DNA of 38,567 nt, taken from contig JAQRMR010000106.1 of the NCBI GenBank assembly GCA_028599115.1, forward strand, positions 1 through 38,567, written 5' to 3'. This stretch comes from Methyloprofundus sp. Its GTDB lineage: Bacteria > Pseudomonadota > Gammaproteobacteria > Methylococcales > Methylomonadaceae. The notes below the pieces were generated by a model. It worked only from the letters and a program-made list of their open reading frames with translations, ran no database searches and was not told where the DNA came from. Below are positions 9,731 to 18,468 of this stretch, piece by piece. Position 1 is the stretch's first letter, and every line of letters starts with the position of its first letter. The position numbers and the translations under genes were made by a program.

Positions 9731-10168
9731 ATGATTACTATTATCCAACGTGTAACACATGCCAATGTTGTTATTGCTGACTCTCAAGTAGGAAAGATTG
9801 ATCGCGGTATTATGGCTTTAATTGCTGTCGAAAAAGAGGATACTGAAAAATCTGTGCATCGTTTATTAGAACGCATTTTAAATTACCGTATTTTTCCAGA
9901 TCAAGATGACCGAATGAATCTAAACTTAAAAACAATTCAAGGCGGTCTATTATTGGTTCCTCAATTTACGCTTGCTGCCGATACTAACTCTGGAAATCGC
10001 CCTAGCTTCACGCCAGCAGCAACACCCGAAAGGGGCAAACAACTATTTAACTACTTAGTCACTCATGCAAAAGAAGTCTATCCGATGACAGAAAGCGGAA
10101 GCTTTGGTGCTGATATGCAGGTTTCTTTACTCAATGATGGCCCTGTTACTTTTACTCTTACTGTTTAA
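9731..10168 (+). CDS. dtd: D-aminoacyl-tRNA deacylase Dtd
   Basis: Removes D-amino acids (and glycine mischarged on tRNA-Ala) from tRNA, a translation proofreading step. The 145-residue product has the family length. The conserved motifs are visible: IIQRVTHANV at the N-terminus, the QFTL motif in LLVPQFTLAADT (about 78-89, with Pro where many homologues have Ser), FGADMQVSL, and the Gly-cisPro motif in NDGPVT near the C-terminus. It sits directly downstream of the ZIP gene and 6 bases ahead of the CcsA-like gene. Confidence 0.95.
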   Translation: MITIIQRVTHANVVIADSQVGKIDRGIMALIAVEKEDTEKSVHRLLERILNYRIFPDQDDRMNLNLKTIQGGLLLVPQFTLAADTNSGNRPSFTPAATPERGKQLFNYLVTHAKEVYPMTESGSFGADMQVSLLNDGPVTFTLTV

Positions 10169-10174
10169 GCTCTT

Positions 10175-10972
10175 ATGATTTTAACGATACTCACTAGCAT
10201 TTCCTCTTCCTTGTATTTACTTAGTAGTTTGGGCTTAATTAAAAGCATACAAAAAAGCCAATTTGCAAAGCTAAGTCTTATTTCAGCATGGATTGCAGCA
10301 CTCACACATACTGGAATAATTGCTCTTAATATCGAAAGCCAGCAAGGTTTAGACTTTAGTTTTTTTTCTATCGCTAGTTTTATTGCTTTAATTATCGTTA
10401 TTTTCTTATTACTTGCAGCACTCTCTAAACCTGTGCAAAAATTAGGCATTGTCCTGTTCCCTAGTGCCGCGTTATTTTTGTTACTGAGTACTTTTTTGCC
10501 TAGCGATTCGACTATCATTCAAGGCTTATCAGCAGAAATATGGATACATATTTTTAGCTCCATTACAGCCTTCAGCTTATTAGCGATTGCCGCTGTACAA
10601 GCTTTATTATTAACACTACAAAATCATTATTTAAAGAATCATATCAGTGGGAAATTTGTACAATCCTTAGCCCCCTTACAAGCAATGGAAGCTTTATTAT
10701 TCCAAATGATTCGTTCTGGGGTATTGTTTTTAAGCATTTCCTTATTAACTGGTTTTATCTTTATGGATGATTTATTTGCTCAACACTTAGTCCATAAAAC
10801 CATCTTATCTTTATTAGCTTGGGTGATTTTTAGCTGCTTGTTACTGGGTAAAAAATATTACGGCTGGCGAGGAAAAACCGCAATAAGCTGGACTTTGTAC
10901 GGTTTTGCATCGTTAGTACTGGCTTACTTTGGCAGTAAGTTAGTCTTAGAAATTATTTTAGATAAGGTTTAA
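10175..10972 (+). CDS. CcsA/YpjD-like cytochrome c assembly family membrane protein
   Basis: A 265-residue polytopic membrane protein with about eight hydrophobic segments. Order and composition fit the short CcsA-like family represented by E. coli YpjD (HemX-like): an N-terminal pair of helices, the segment ending IWIHIFSSITAFSLLAIAAVQALLL with a conserved His, the pair GVLFLSISLLTGFIFMDD, and the C-terminal KTILSLLAWVIFSCLLLGKKYYGWRG. The family contains haem handlers, but YpjD itself has no settled role. It is third in the ZIP-dtd operon, and its stop overlaps the stop of the convergent SPOR gene. Confidence 0.8.
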   Translation: MILTILTSISSSLYLLSSLGLIKSIQKSQFAKLSLISAWIAALTHTGIIALNIESQQGLDFSFFSIASFIALIIVIFLLLAALSKPVQKLGIVLFPSAALFLLLSTFLPSDSTIIQGLSAEIWIHIFSSITAFSLLAIAAVQALLLTLQNHYLKNHISGKFVQSLAPLQAMEALLFQMIRSGVLFLSISLLTGFIFMDDLFAQHLVHKTILSLLAWVIFSCLLLGKKYYGWRGKTAISWTLYGFASLVLAYFGSKLVLEIILDKV

Positions 10973-11979
10973 TTGTCACTTTCAACTATCGCTGAACACG
11001 ACGTCGATTTAAGTTTAAAATCACTTAAACGCGCCATAACATCGCCCTTTTTATCTTCTGCTAAAGTGACTTTTAAGTAGTTTTTCTGCTCATTTTTATA
11101 CTGAGGAATAATTTCTAGTGGTTGGCCTATTTTTTTCATATAAGCCATTTTTGCCTTAGTGACATTTTTTTGCTTAGAAAAAACACCTAATGAAATACGC
11201 TGACTAAATTCACCTTTTTCAATCAACCAGACATCAAGCCCTTTTTGCTTAATTGCTTGTGCATTGCTTTGCATTTGCGATAAAGACTGGCTAGGCAGAG
11301 TTAATAGAAAATAATAACCGGTTACTTGCTCAGTTTTGCTAATAACAATCGACGAATAATCTTTAATTTTTTGCTGAACTGGCTCTAGCATTTTCTCTGA
11401 AATTTGAAAGCAAAGTGCTATTTCTTCTACTTTTTCATCAAAATCCGCAGTTTTTTCAACACTGACATCAAGAGCTAGCTCTTCAGAGTCACTAGATAAC
11501 TCATCTGTAACGCTCTGTTTATCTTCACTGATTACGTTCTCAGGATTTACTTTTGCTACAACGGGAGCTTCCAGCAACTCTTTGCTAACAGTTACTTCTA
11601 GCATATATTCATCAAGCTTAATTAAGCTATCTTCCGAGCCTTCAACAGCTTCACTCTGTTCAACTAAGCTTTCCTTTACGCCGCTATCAACCTCTTCAGG
11701 AATAGAGTTTTCCTCTACAAGCGCCAATTCAACAGGTTCATCCACGTCAACTTTATCACCATCAAAAAAATCATTCTGCTTAAAAACCTCTACCTCTGCG
11801 ACTTTAATCTCTGTCACCCTCTCAGGCATTTCCTCAGGCAAAAAGATAATTTGTTGTGTATTATCAGATAAAATTTCATGCTCTTCTTCAGGATAGTAGA
11901 CTTCAGGCGCTCCTTTTCTATATTCCCATAAAAAAAAAGCCATATTAAAAATCAAAATACTAAAAAATAGTGCTTTCAT
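10969..11979 (-). CDS. Membrane-anchored SPOR-like domain protein with acidic linker
   Basis: The 336-residue product has one N-terminal membrane helix (about 1-18, MKALFFSILIFNMAFFLW). A long Glu/Asp/Val-rich low-complexity linker follows (about 25-185). The C-terminus (about 190-330) has the pattern YYFLLTLPSQSLSQMQ, GLDVWLIEKGEFSQRISLGVFSKQKN and AKMAYMKKIG, which looks like a SPOR domain. SPOR domains bind denuded glycans at division septa. Gene order birA-coaX-SPOR is also seen in Pseudomonas. The start overlaps the coaX stop by four bases, indicating coupling. Domain call is by pattern; the role at the septum is inferred. Confidence 0.7.
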   Translation of the reverse strand: MKALFFSILIFNMAFFLWEYRKGAPEVYYPEEEHEILSDNTQQIIFLPEEMPERVTEIKVAEVEVFKQNDFFDGDKVDVDEPVELALVEENSIPEEVDSGVKESLVEQSEAVEGSEDSLIKLDEYMLEVTVSKELLEAPVVAKVNPENVISEDKQSVTDELSSDSEELALDVSVEKTADFDEKVEEIALCFQISEKMLEPVQQKIKDYSSIVISKTEQVTGYYFLLTLPSQSLSQMQSNAQAIKQKGLDVWLIEKGEFSQRISLGVFSKQKNVTKAKMAYMKKIGQPLEIIPQYKNEQKNYLKVTLAEDKKGDVMARLSDFKLKSTSCSAIVESDN

Positions 11980-12686
11980 ATTGCCTCCAAAGCAAGTCCC
12001 TTTAAAACTAAATTTAAATCTAAAACAGCAGATAATTGTAATTCCTTATTAAGAAACTCCGCATCGCCTCCTGTTAATATTAATTGATTTGATTGTGCCA
12101 TTCCCATTTCAATAAAACCTTTAACTGCCGCTAGCCGACCGTTAAATATCGCTGCTTGTGTATTATTTGCCAGACCTAATGGGTAAGTTTTATTTGATAT
12201 TTCCAGGTTTGCCGTCCCTTTATGCAGTGATTGCTGCATTAAATTCCAGCCTGGTAATATCATTCCACCTAAGTGCTGCCCTCGCTCATCAAGACAATCC
12301 AAAGTAATGGCAGTACCGCAATCAACAATACATAAAGAACCGGTATATTCATTTTTTGCTGCAATCATAGCTAACCAGCGATCTACCCCTAACTTAACGG
12401 GGTTAAAGTAGGCATTCTTAATTCCATGCGCTATGTTTGCTGACTGTACAAAATTTAAATCACTGTTCGGCCAAAGTTCAATTAAAAAACTTTCCAGCTG
12501 TACTCTACTGCCACTGACACAAGAAATCACAATACTTTTCGGTGTCGCTAATACAGTCCAGTGCTGCCGAAGACTCTCTAAAAAAGAGTCACTTTGCTGT
12601 ACCACAGAGCTTACTTCGCTAAGTTTGTCACTCTCAAGCGTAGCCCATTTTAAGCGTGTATTGCCACTATCAATTAACAGCTTCAT
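11976..12686 (-). CDS. coaX: Type III pantothenate kinase CoaX
   Basis: Phosphorylates pantothenate, the first step of coenzyme A synthesis. The 236-residue product shows the ASKHA-type motifs: LLIDSGNTRLKWA at the N-terminus (residues 3-15, phosphate 1 loop), GVDRWLAMIAA (about 99-109), and VDCGTAITLDCLD (about 120-132, phosphate 2), then GGMILPG. The length is a little short but all the motifs are present. It overlaps both birA and the SPOR gene by four bases. No coaA-type kinase is in the window. Confidence 0.93.
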   Translation of the reverse strand: MKLLIDSGNTRLKWATLESDKLSEVSSVVQQSDSFLESLRQHWTVLATPKSIVISCVSGSRVQLESFLIELWPNSDLNFVQSANIAHGIKNAYFNPVKLGVDRWLAMIAAKNEYTGSLCIVDCGTAITLDCLDERGQHLGGMILPGWNLMQQSLHKGTANLEISNKTYPLGLANNTQAAIFNGRLAAVKGFIEMGMAQSNQLILTGGDAEFLNKELQLSAVLDLNLVLKGLALEAI

Positions 12687-13678
12687 GCGCGCCTAAAACT
12701 AACCTCTCCCGAGGCGTAATGCTTTATTTCTCCGGCATCATTTTGCAACAATAGCAAACCATCATCATTAATACCTTTTATGGTTCCCGAAATGGTCTGC
12801 TTTCCTAGGAAAACATCAACTTGCTGATTCTGCATACAATCATAAGAACGCCATTCTTTGCTATAAGCAGTGAATGTCTTGCTTGTGTAATCTTGACAAA
12901 CTTGTAAAATTTCATCCATTAAACTTGCCAGCAGTTTATTGCGAGAAATAGTGATGGAACCATCAGCTACTTTATTAATATCAGTCCAATCTTGGTCAAT
13001 AGTCACTGCTGCATCATCTGATAAATATAAATTTAAACCTAAGCCTATCACAGCACTACAAGGGCCATTACTTTCGCCAGATACTTCCAATAAAATGCCA
13101 CCTAATTTTTTCTGTTGCCAAAAAATATCATTCGGCCACTTTAAACCAACCCCTTGAATATTCTGTTTTTTTAACGCTCTAATGACTGCTACGCCAATTG
13201 CCAAACTAAGGCCAGAAAGACTGGCGGGGCCTTCTTCAAATCGCCATAACAAGGAAAGATAACAGTTACTTCCAAAAGGAGAAACCCATTGCCTACCTCT
13301 ACGCCCTTTGCCAGCCGTTTGTTGCTCTGCTAAACAAAAAATAGCAGATTCAGCTGGATTCTGATGTGCTATCTCATTTAGGTATTTGTTAGTGGAGTCG
13401 ATTTGGTCATGACAATCAATCTGGGTAATTAATTTTCTGCTACCTGCACTTAAATGCTGCTTGATAAGCTCTTCATCAAGTAGCTCTATAGCACTTTTCA
13501 AGCAGTAGCCCTTCCCTGTAACGGCGATGATTTCCAAGCCACTTTCTTCTAATGCATTAATTATTTTCCAAATGGCAGAACGGCTCAACTTAAGTTGCTC
13601 CGCTAACTCAGTCCCTGAATGAAAAAAACCATCAGCAAGTAAATGCAGTAATTTCTTTTTATTTTCTGAAAATTGCAC
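12683..13678 (-). CDS. birA: Bifunctional biotin ligase/biotin operon repressor BirA
   Basis: Activates biotin and attaches it to carrier proteins, and represses biotin genes as biotinyl-AMP-bound dimer. The 331-residue product has an N-terminal winged helix (about 5-65, LLADGFFHSGTELAEQLKLS) and a catalytic domain with the KGRRGRQW loop (the GRGRRG element of E. coli), GLKWPNDI with the catalytic Lys, and KLGGILLEVSGE. A C-terminal SH3-like domain follows. The HTH domain means it can be a repressor and not only a ligase. First gene of the birA-coaX-SPOR unit. Confidence 0.95.
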   Translation of the reverse strand: MQFSENKKKLLHLLADGFFHSGTELAEQLKLSRSAIWKIINALEESGLEIIAVTGKGYCLKSAIELLDEELIKQHLSAGSRKLITQIDCHDQIDSTNKYLNEIAHQNPAESAIFCLAEQQTAGKGRRGRQWVSPFGSNCYLSLLWRFEEGPASLSGLSLAIGVAVIRALKKQNIQGVGLKWPNDIFWQQKKLGGILLEVSGESNGPCSAVIGLGLNLYLSDDAAVTIDQDWTDINKVADGSITISRNKLLASLMDEILQVCQDYTSKTFTAYSKEWRSYDCMQNQQVDVFLGKQTISGTIKGINDDGLLLLQNDAGEIKHYASGEVSFRRA

Positions 13679-13686
13679 CGAAAAAA

Positions 13687-14280
13687 CTACTCTTCTTTGG
13701 TTTCACGAATTTGTTGCATTTGGCGTTTAACAACATGTTTAATAATTAACTCACGGTCTTTTTCCCTAATATGGGTGAATTCTATGCCCATTAAATAGGG
13801 GTGCCTTTTCTTTTCTAAAGTACTTTTCCTAGCATAAACAATACGTGCATAACACACGATAGAAGCAAGGGATGAAGGTAAAAGCAATTCAACTTCTAAT
13901 AACGCCCCTTTCTTAAAAGTTTCTTCACTTTCACATTCCAAGCCGGAAGCACTCAAGTTAACGTGCCTTAAAGGCATTTTTGCTAATGTATTTTTTTCTC
14001 TAAAAATAGTTTGCGCAACGAGATTAATTTTCTGATCAACTATTTTTAAATATTCTGCCAAATCAGCTGAAATTCGTTCAATACGGCCTAAAATTAATAA
14101 ACACTCTTGATTTAATACCTCAAGTTCCCCACCTAAGGAATCTGACTCTAAATGTTCTGAAATATCGTCATAATGATCTTTTATATATTGCGCATCAACT
14201 TGCTTGAACATCATACTGATTTCATCAGCTATTCTAAAAAATCGCCTGTTCTCTACAAAATCACCTCCTTTAATTTCCAT
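13687..14280 (-). CDS. PilZ domain c-di-GMP receptor protein
   Basis: The 197-residue product carries the two PilZ ligand motifs: RxxxR in RRFFR (residues 12-16) and NxSxxG in NLSASG (about 109-114). The middle is a helical region (about 25-95). The 3' end abuts birA by 8 bases, and the gene lies 38 bases downstream of pomB on the same strand, so it may belong to the stator operon. The start is unusual. The ATG at 14280 has only AAGG upstream, while a perfect AAGGAGGTGAT lies inside codons 4-7, ahead of a GTA codon at 14256-14254 where homologue-like sequence (VENRRFFRI) begins. Either start keeps both motifs. Confidence 0.85.
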   Translation of the reverse strand: MEIKGGDFVENRRFFRIADEISMMFKQVDAQYIKDHYDDISEHLESDSLGGELEVLNQECLLILGRIERISADLAEYLKIVDQKINLVAQTIFREKNTLAKMPLRHVNLSASGLECESEETFKKGALLEVELLLPSSLASIVCYARIVYARKSTLEKKRHPYLMGIEFTHIREKDRELIIKHVVKRQMQQIRETKEE

Positions 14281-14318
14281 ACTTTATGACCTTAATTTGT
14301 TTATATGCAAAATAGCGT

Positions 14319-15305
14319 CTATTCAACGACTTCCGGCTTATTCTCTGTACTACTTTCACCTTCAGTAATGACTGCTGCACCTTGTTCAACAGGGCTTTCT
14401 AACGCGTTTTTAACTTCGTTATCAACTTCAAGAAGCTTATTCTTTTTATACTCATCGAGTTCCCCTTCAAATTTTGTTAACTCTTCTTTATACAGAGCCT
14501 CTGGGGTCTGTTCTAAAAGAATCTCTACCCGTCTATTTTGTGATCTATTTTTCCGTGATGTATTCGGTACAAGAGGTTGCGTATCGGCATGCCCTTGTAC
14601 AACCACCCGTTCAGAATTTAGCTTTCTATCCAACATAAATTGAGTCACACTTACAGCTCTACTCGAAGATAACTCCCAATTTGACCTAAACCAATCAGTA
14701 GAAATAGGAATATCATCCGTATGCCCTGAAACTATCACCTTTCCTTTAGAGTCTAAAACAGCCTGAGTGATTTTTCTCATCACCGGCTTAAAACCAATTT
14801 GCAATTCAGCAGTTCCAGACTTAAATGAACCTTTATCATTAATTCGAATAACTATTTTTAGCTCATCAACCCCAACCATCACTAAGCCTTCACTAATCTC
14901 ACCTTTTAGAGATTTTTTAATCGCTTCCGTTTGCGTTTTTACATCTTCAACCGCTTTTTCTAAAATCTCTTTTTTGATTTTTTCAATTAAACCTTTTTGC
15001 GTTTCTTGACTAGGCGAATTAATCGTTTGCCTGACTTCTTCTAGCAAAGTGGGGGTTGTCATTGCTGGGGAAAAATGTTGCGCAATAATACTGGTTCCCA
15101 TGGGGATTTCCGTAGCTGGTACCTCTCTTTGCACACCAAACGCAGCCTCTAAGGATTCACTCACTTTTTTTAATTTATTTGCATCCATTGTGGCAAATGA
15201 AAGCAATAAGACAAAAAAGCACATAAGTAGAGACATTAAGTCTGCGAAGGTTGCTAACCATAAGGGTGCCCCTGCTGGGGGACATTTGGGGCAATCATCA
15301 GCCAT
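14319..15305 (-). CDS. pomB: Flagellar stator protein PomB/MotB (OmpA family)
   Basis: Peptidoglycan-anchored half of the flagellar stator. The 328-residue product has the stator transmembrane helix APLWLATFADLMSLLMCFF (about 13-31) with the ion-carrying Asp22 and the N-terminal DDCPKCPP motif typical of sodium-type PomB. A linker of about 100 residues follows, then an OmpA-like peptidoglycan-binding domain (about 165-280) with VSGHTDDIPIS, NWELSSSRAVSV and RRVEILLEQ. The C-terminal about 50 residues are acidic. Start is two bases after the pomA stop. No other flagellar gene is near, so the pair is a satellite locus. Confidence 0.92.
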   Translation of the reverse strand: MADDCPKCPPAGAPLWLATFADLMSLLMCFFVLLLSFATMDANKLKKVSESLEAAFGVQREVPATEIPMGTSIIAQHFSPAMTTPTLLEEVRQTINSPSQETQKGLIEKIKKEILEKAVEDVKTQTEAIKKSLKGEISEGLVMVGVDELKIVIRINDKGSFKSGTAELQIGFKPVMRKITQAVLDSKGKVIVSGHTDDIPISTDWFRSNWELSSSRAVSVTQFMLDRKLNSERVVVQGHADTQPLVPNTSRKNRSQNRRVEILLEQTPEALYKEELTKFEGELDEYKKNKLLEVDNEVKNALESPVEQGAAVITEGESSTENKPEVVE

Positions 15306-15307
15306 GG

Positions 15308-16069
15308 CTAACCCTCGCCTTTATCTTTTCTTTTCTTTTCAGCTAAATAAGATTCTAGTAATGATTCGAGAACCTTAGGGTTCACTCCCTCTTGTATACC
15401 CGAAATAGTTTCTAAAATTAACTCTTTATTGGTTTTTTCATCCATCAAAACATAAGCGAGTTTATCAACCATCGGCAATGCAAAACAGTTGGCAACCATT
15501 GCACCATATAGGGTGGTTAATAATGCAACAGCCATTGCAGGACCAATACTAGCAGGATCAGACATGTTCGCTAACATTTGCACTAGCCCAACTAACGTCC
15601 CGATCATCCCCATAGCAGGAGCCAAATCCCCAACGCCTTTCCACATATCTTGGCCTGATTCATTACGCTGTACCATTTGATCTATATCTTGACGTAACAT
15701 TTTGCTTACAAAAGCTGGCTCATGCCCGTCAACACAAAGCCCGATGCCTTTTTTCATAAACTCATTATTAATTTCTTCCCCTTCTAATGCTAGTAAGCCA
15801 TTTTTACGGGCGACATCAGCTAAGCGCACAGAGTCTTCAATTAAGGTAGCAGGGTCATCAGCTTTATTCATAAAAGCTTTACCTAAAATACCAAATGAGC
15901 GCAAAAACCCAGAAATAGGAATACGCATCAATGTAACGCCAAATGTTCCACCAATAACAATTAAAAGCGAGGGAACATTCACAAATAACATGACATCACC
16001 ACCCGTAGCAATCGCAGCGACAATAATCCCAATACCTAGAAGAAACCCAATTAATGAAGCTAAATCCAC
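15308..16069 (-). CDS. pomA: Flagellar stator protein PomA/MotA
   Basis: Inner-membrane ring half of the stator, forming the ion channel with PomB. The 253-residue length is PomA-like (MotA of E. coli is longer). Four hydrophobic segments are visible: about 3-22, about 30-50, and a C-terminal pair around PAMGMIGTLVGLVQML and GPAMAVALLTTLYGAMVANCFALP. The cytoplasmic loop with LADVARKNGLLALE and HEPAFVSKMLRQDID lies between them. Sodium coupling is inferred from PomAB resemblance, not shown by sequence alone. Confidence 0.92.
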   Translation of the reverse strand: MDLASLIGFLLGIGIIVAAIATGGDVMLFVNVPSLLIVIGGTFGVTLMRIPISGFLRSFGILGKAFMNKADDPATLIEDSVRLADVARKNGLLALEGEEINNEFMKKGIGLCVDGHEPAFVSKMLRQDIDQMVQRNESGQDMWKGVGDLAPAMGMIGTLVGLVQMLANMSDPASIGPAMAVALLTTLYGAMVANCFALPMVDKLAYVLMDEKTNKELILETISGIQEGVNPKVLESLLESYLAEKKRKDKGEG

Positions 16070-16144
16070 TGATAACCCTCGTTTTATTTAAATAACTAAC
16101 ACGCACTCAACTTAAAAAATTGAGTGATTTATCAACCCTAATAT

Positions 16145-17086
16145 TTACTGCAAAAGTAATTTTCGCCCAACTGTACCCAATGTGTGCGCAAAAGAAGCAC
16201 CCATTTTTCCAGCTAAGCGATCTATTAAATTTTCTTGCAAAGTAAAATTAACTCTTTTTTTACTACCAATAACATTGGTTGCAACGCTGTCATCATTACC
16301 AAAGTCATCCACTAAACCAAATGTTTTACCTTCTTCACCCGTCCACACCAAACCAGAAAAAGTATCTTTATCTTCCTTTAGTCTATCGCCACGCCCTTCT
16401 TTAACCGCGTCAATAAACTGCTGATGAACTTGAGCTAATAATTTACCCATATATTGCTTTTCTTCTGGGTTTGCCGGAGAAAAAGGATCTAATAAAGCTT
16501 TATGTGCTCCTGCCGTTACCAATCGGCGCTCCACACCTAACATTTTCATTGCATCAACAAATCCAAAGCCATTCATAATTACCCCAATTGAGCCAACCAA
16601 AGTTGCGGGGTTAACAAAGATTTTATCAGCGGCGGCGGCTATAAAATAACACCCTGAAGCACAAATATCAGAAGCGACCGCGTGTATTGGTAACTCAGGT
16701 CTCTCTTGTTTTATGCGTCTTATCTCATTGTAAATATAAGACGATTGCACGGGGCTACCGCCAGGGCTATTTAAATGCAGAATAACCCCCTTAGTCTCTT
16801 CATTTTTAACGGCATTGCGTAGCGCCTTAATAATAGATGTTGCATTCGCTGGCGAACCTTCGGCAATAACTCCTACTATATCCACAACTGCAGTATGTCC
16901 TTCCCCCTCACCACTATCAGCCATATTTTGCTTAATACTTGGATATAGAGTCATACCTAAAATAACCGCCAGATATATACTCATTAATGATTTAAAAAAT
17001 ATCCCCCAGCGACGTGAGCGCCTTTGCTCTGTTACTGCAGAAAAAGCCAGTTTTTCTATTGCTTCTCGTTCCCAATTATCTGCCAT
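16145..17086 (-). CDS. sppA: Signal peptide peptidase SppA (S49 serine protease)
   Basis: Membrane-anchored protease that degrades cleaved signal peptides. I set the start at the ATG at 17086 (313 residues), which has AAAGGA ten bases upstream and gives the N-terminus MADNWEREAIEKL; a longer reading from a TTG at 17128 has no ribosome-binding site. One membrane helix (about 32-52) follows the RRSRRWGIFFKS segment. The S49 domain shows LHLNSPGGSP, the nucleophile Ser in CASGCYF and the general-base Lys in GAHKALLDPFSP. This is the short, single-domain form (about 310-330 residues). The spacing to rluC, about 50-100 bases, suits co-transcription. Confidence 0.92.
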   Translation of the reverse strand: MADNWEREAIEKLAFSAVTEQRRSRRWGIFFKSLMSIYLAVILGMTLYPSIKQNMADSGEGEGHTAVVDIVGVIAEGSPANATSIIKALRNAVKNEETKGVILHLNSPGGSPVQSSYIYNEIRRIKQERPELPIHAVASDICASGCYFIAAAADKIFVNPATLVGSIGVIMNGFGFVDAMKMLGVERRLVTAGAHKALLDPFSPANPEEKQYMGKLLAQVHQQFIDAVKEGRGDRLKEDKDTFSGLVWTGEEGKTFGLVDDFGNDDSVATNVIGSKKRVNFTLQENLIDRLAGKMGASFAHTLGTVGRKLLLQ

Positions 17087-17185
17087 TTTATTCGTTTCCT
17101 TTTTCTGGTTCATCCCATTGATTATCAATCACTAAGGAATCTCTAATCAATTTGATCAGAGCTTCCTTAACCTACCTCTTACTCA

Positions 17186-18139
17186 CTATTTCTCTATTTT
17201 CAATAATGCCTGCAAGTCAGCTGGCAAAGGCGCTATTAATTTTAATAACTCCCCTGTTACTGGGTGTGAAAACTGTAATTTTTCAGCATGCAAAAACATT
17301 CTTTTATAACCCTTCTTGCGAAACGTTTTATTCTTTTCTTCCAGTCCATAACGCTCATCACCCACTAAAGGGAATCCCAACCATTGCGCATGCACCCGGA
17401 TTTGATGTGTCCTACCTGTTAAAGGCCTTGCTTCAATTAAAGTAGCATTGGCATATAACCTGATCTGCCTAAAAATTGTTTGCGATGGTTTTCCTGCTTT
17501 ATGCACTCTAACATTAGCGCCGCCACCTTGATTGGTTTTCTTTAATAGTGGCTGTTCAACTAAACACTTTTTCTCTTCCCAGCGCCCTGCTAATAATGCT
17601 AGATAACTTTTCTTAACGCCATCCCCTCTAAAATACTCATGCAATTTCCTTAAGGCACTGCGTTTTTTAGCAATAATCAAGCAACCCGATGTCTCTTTAT
17701 CAATTCGGTGTACTAACTCTAAAAAACGATTTTCTGGGCGCATTTCACGCAAAGTCTCTATTATGCCAGAACTTATTCCACTACCACCATGCACAGCATA
17801 TCCAGAAGGTTTATTAATCACTAAAATAACATCATCTTCAAATAAAATATTATTTTGTAAATTTTCCTTAAGATAAGCGGGAGCAGGAATACTCTCTGTT
17901 TTTTCAGCCATTCTAATAGGCGGTACTCTAACGATATCACCTAAAATAAGTTTACGTTTTGCATCACAACGACCTTTATTAATGCGCACTTCACCCTTAC
18001 GAATAATTCGATAAATTCGACTTTTAGGCACACCTTTTAAAATTTTTATTAAAAAATTATCCAAACGCTGTCCTTCCTGCGCATCGGTAACTTCAATTAA
18101 CTGTACTTGTAATAAATTTTCACTAGCTTCTGCTTTCAT
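17186..18139 (-). CDS. rluC: 23S rRNA pseudouridine synthase RluC
   Basis: Makes pseudouridines at positions 955, 2504 and 2580 of 23S rRNA in E. coli. The product from the ATG at 18139 has 317 residues; a longer frame from 18175 adds 12 residues with no family likeness. An S4 RNA-binding domain (about 18-75, QRLDNFLIKILKGVPKSRIYRIIRKGEVRIN) is followed by the RluA-type catalytic domain with the catalytic Asp in HRIDKETSG and later GRTHQIRVHAQWLGFPLVGDERYG. Divergent rluC/rne order is conserved in gammaproteobacteria and supports RluC rather than RluD. Confidence 0.93.
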   Translation of the reverse strand: MKAEASENLLQVQLIEVTDAQEGQRLDNFLIKILKGVPKSRIYRIIRKGEVRINKGRCDAKRKLILGDIVRVPPIRMAEKTESIPAPAYLKENLQNNILFEDDVILVINKPSGYAVHGGSGISSGIIETLREMRPENRFLELVHRIDKETSGCLIIAKKRSALRKLHEYFRGDGVKKSYLALLAGRWEEKKCLVEQPLLKKTNQGGGANVRVHKAGKPSQTIFRQIRLYANATLIEARPLTGRTHQIRVHAQWLGFPLVGDERYGLEEKNKTFRKKGYKRMFLHAEKLQFSHPVTGELLKLIAPLPADLQALLKIEK

Positions 18140-18258
18140 GTCTCTATAATAGTAGAAATTATCTCTACAAACCATAAGTTAATTACATTAGCGCTTATAA
18201 CAGGTTATAATTTACAAGTTCTAGCTATGAATTAACAATAAATTAAAACTTAACTGTT

Positions 18259-18468
18259 TTATGAAGTAGTCGTTATAGAACAACGATACTTACACAAGCT
18301 TTCATTAACATAAAGTAAGCTGTAGTCATCAATGTTAATACTAGAACCAAATTTTGGGTTTTTGTCGCTCGGCCCATGACAAGCGATGCAATCACCCTGT
18401 ATTAAAGGCATAAATACCTAGACATTCTGTTAGCTATACACCAGTAGAGCGATCAAGCTCCTGAACAT
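18259..18468 (-). pseudogene. Decayed c-type cytochrome fragment
   Basis: On the minus strand, one reading frame starting at ATG 18468 gives a signal-like stretch (MFRSLIALLVYS), a TAA, three codons, a TAG, and then from ATG 18411 a 50-residue piece with a haem-binding CIACH motif (GDCIACHGPSDKNPKFGSS) ending at TAA 18259-18261. Signal-like start and haem motif are in the same frame, broken by two stops. This suggests the relic of a small secreted mono-haem cytochrome c. A live 50-residue protein from 18411 would lack a signal peptide, so haem attachment is not expected. It lies between rluC and rne. Confidence 0.45.

Noticed and set aside
13687-16069. Complete flagellar operon
   Set aside because: Only the stator pair and a PilZ gene are present; no rod, hook, filament or export genes are in the window.
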